This document shows positions 63,584 to 64,000 of a DNA stretch of 64,000 nt, in pieces. Both the position numbers and the translations under genes were made by a program. Numbering within the stretch: the first letter of the stretch is position 1; each line of letters begins with the position of its first letter. The notes below the pieces were generated by a model, which was not told where the DNA came from, made no database searches, and worked only from the letters and a program-made list of their open reading frames with translations. The stretch lies in the NCBI GenBank assembly GCA_964035575.1, contig OZ037859.1:806001-870000 (forward strand), given 5' to 3'. Origin of the DNA: Rhynchopus sp. YZ270_cl-10 (lineage: Eukaryota > Euglenozoa > Diplonemea > Diplonemida > Diplonemidae).

Positions 63584-64000
63584 CTGTGGATAGAAGGGTG
63601 AGATGAAGTGATGGGAATAAGAGGTTTCTTGTATCAACAATCACTATACACCAACTGGGGAGGGTGGCACTCAACTTTTTTGATAAATTGTTGGAGTGAG
63701 TTGCGCTGCGCAATCTCCACTTTCCAAAAGTTCACTCACGAAAAGAAAAGGCCTCAGGTTCTTTTGAATCCTGAGATGACAACTACACCCGCAACAATAA
63801 AGGCATTCCTTGTTGCTGATCTTAGGTATTTTTTTTTTTTTGAAGGATTGTTGTCATAGTGTAGTTGCCACCATATGCAAGCTCCACTGTCCCTATAGTC
63901 ACTCACGTAGTAGCCTCGAATCGCGGGCCGTCTTTCCGCAAACTCATGCTGAGCGCATTGATTCGTGGGCGTTTTTGTGGGCTGATGTTAGGGCGACAGA
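63584..64000. other. putative centrin intron / upstream region
   Basis: Contains two family D repeats (63680-63720, 63841-63889) and a T run. Reading the minus strand, ATGAGTTTGCGGAAAGAC opens at about 63947 and ends at ACTACGTGAGT, a possible donor. Confidence 0.4.

Overview
The window looks like nuclear DNA of a protist, most plausibly a euglenozoan of diplonemid or kinetoplastid type. From about 34 kb to 64 kb every recognisable host gene lies on the minus strand, as in a directional gene array. Genes have zero to two GT-AG introns. Several start codons sit a few bases to a few tens of bases behind a polypyrimidine tract and an AG, which fits spliced-leader trans-splicing. The lineage is an inference: no rRNA, spliced-leader RNA or tRNA gene was found. 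Coding DNA looks GC-richer than the intergenic DNA, which is full of A, T, G and C homopolymers and short hairpin repeats.

Layout. 1-8772: gene-free, repeat-rich DNA. 8773-16100 and 19866-25527: two arms of a large inverted duplication, each carrying a two-exon gene for a large membrane protein (two PA domains, two membrane helices, a Cache-like region, a LamG-like domain, a third helix, a HAMP-like linker and a degenerate class III cyclase-homology domain). The spacer (16.8-19.87 kb) holds a long GAGGAA microsatellite, a heptamer array, a 200-N gap and a fragment of a tyrosine-recombinase retroelement. 25.5-28.2 kb: AAGTACTT and GTCCGAC palindrome arrays. 28.17-30.16 kb: five back-to-back terminal-inverted-repeat elements, two with related mini-ORFs. 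30.18-33.64 kb: a second tyrosine-recombinase retroelement (Gag, YR, RT) cut by another 200-N gap.

34.5-64 kb: the host gene array, all minus strand, in transcription order from the right: centrin (3' exon only), an uncovering-enzyme-like phosphodiester glycosidase, a beta-helix protein, a HAD phosphatase of the phosphoglycolate/4-nitrophenyl phosphatase type, eIF2D with an apparent PDZ insertion, a kelch-like protein, a J-domain protein, Tim50, RNase H2 subunit C, four proteins of unknown function and an LRRC51-like leucine-rich repeat protein. Their functions are unrelated (translation, mitochondrial import, ribonucleotide removal, cytoskeleton), as expected for a polycistronic array rather than an operon.

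The most interesting signals are the cluster of TIR elements sharing GTGAAATAA-like ends and a KWDEFLRF-type mini-ORF, several families of 35-110 bp dispersed hairpins (one family also lies inside two predicted introns), the eIF2D-PDZ architecture, and the expanded CTTCCT tract serving as the pyrimidine tract of the duplicated receptor genes.
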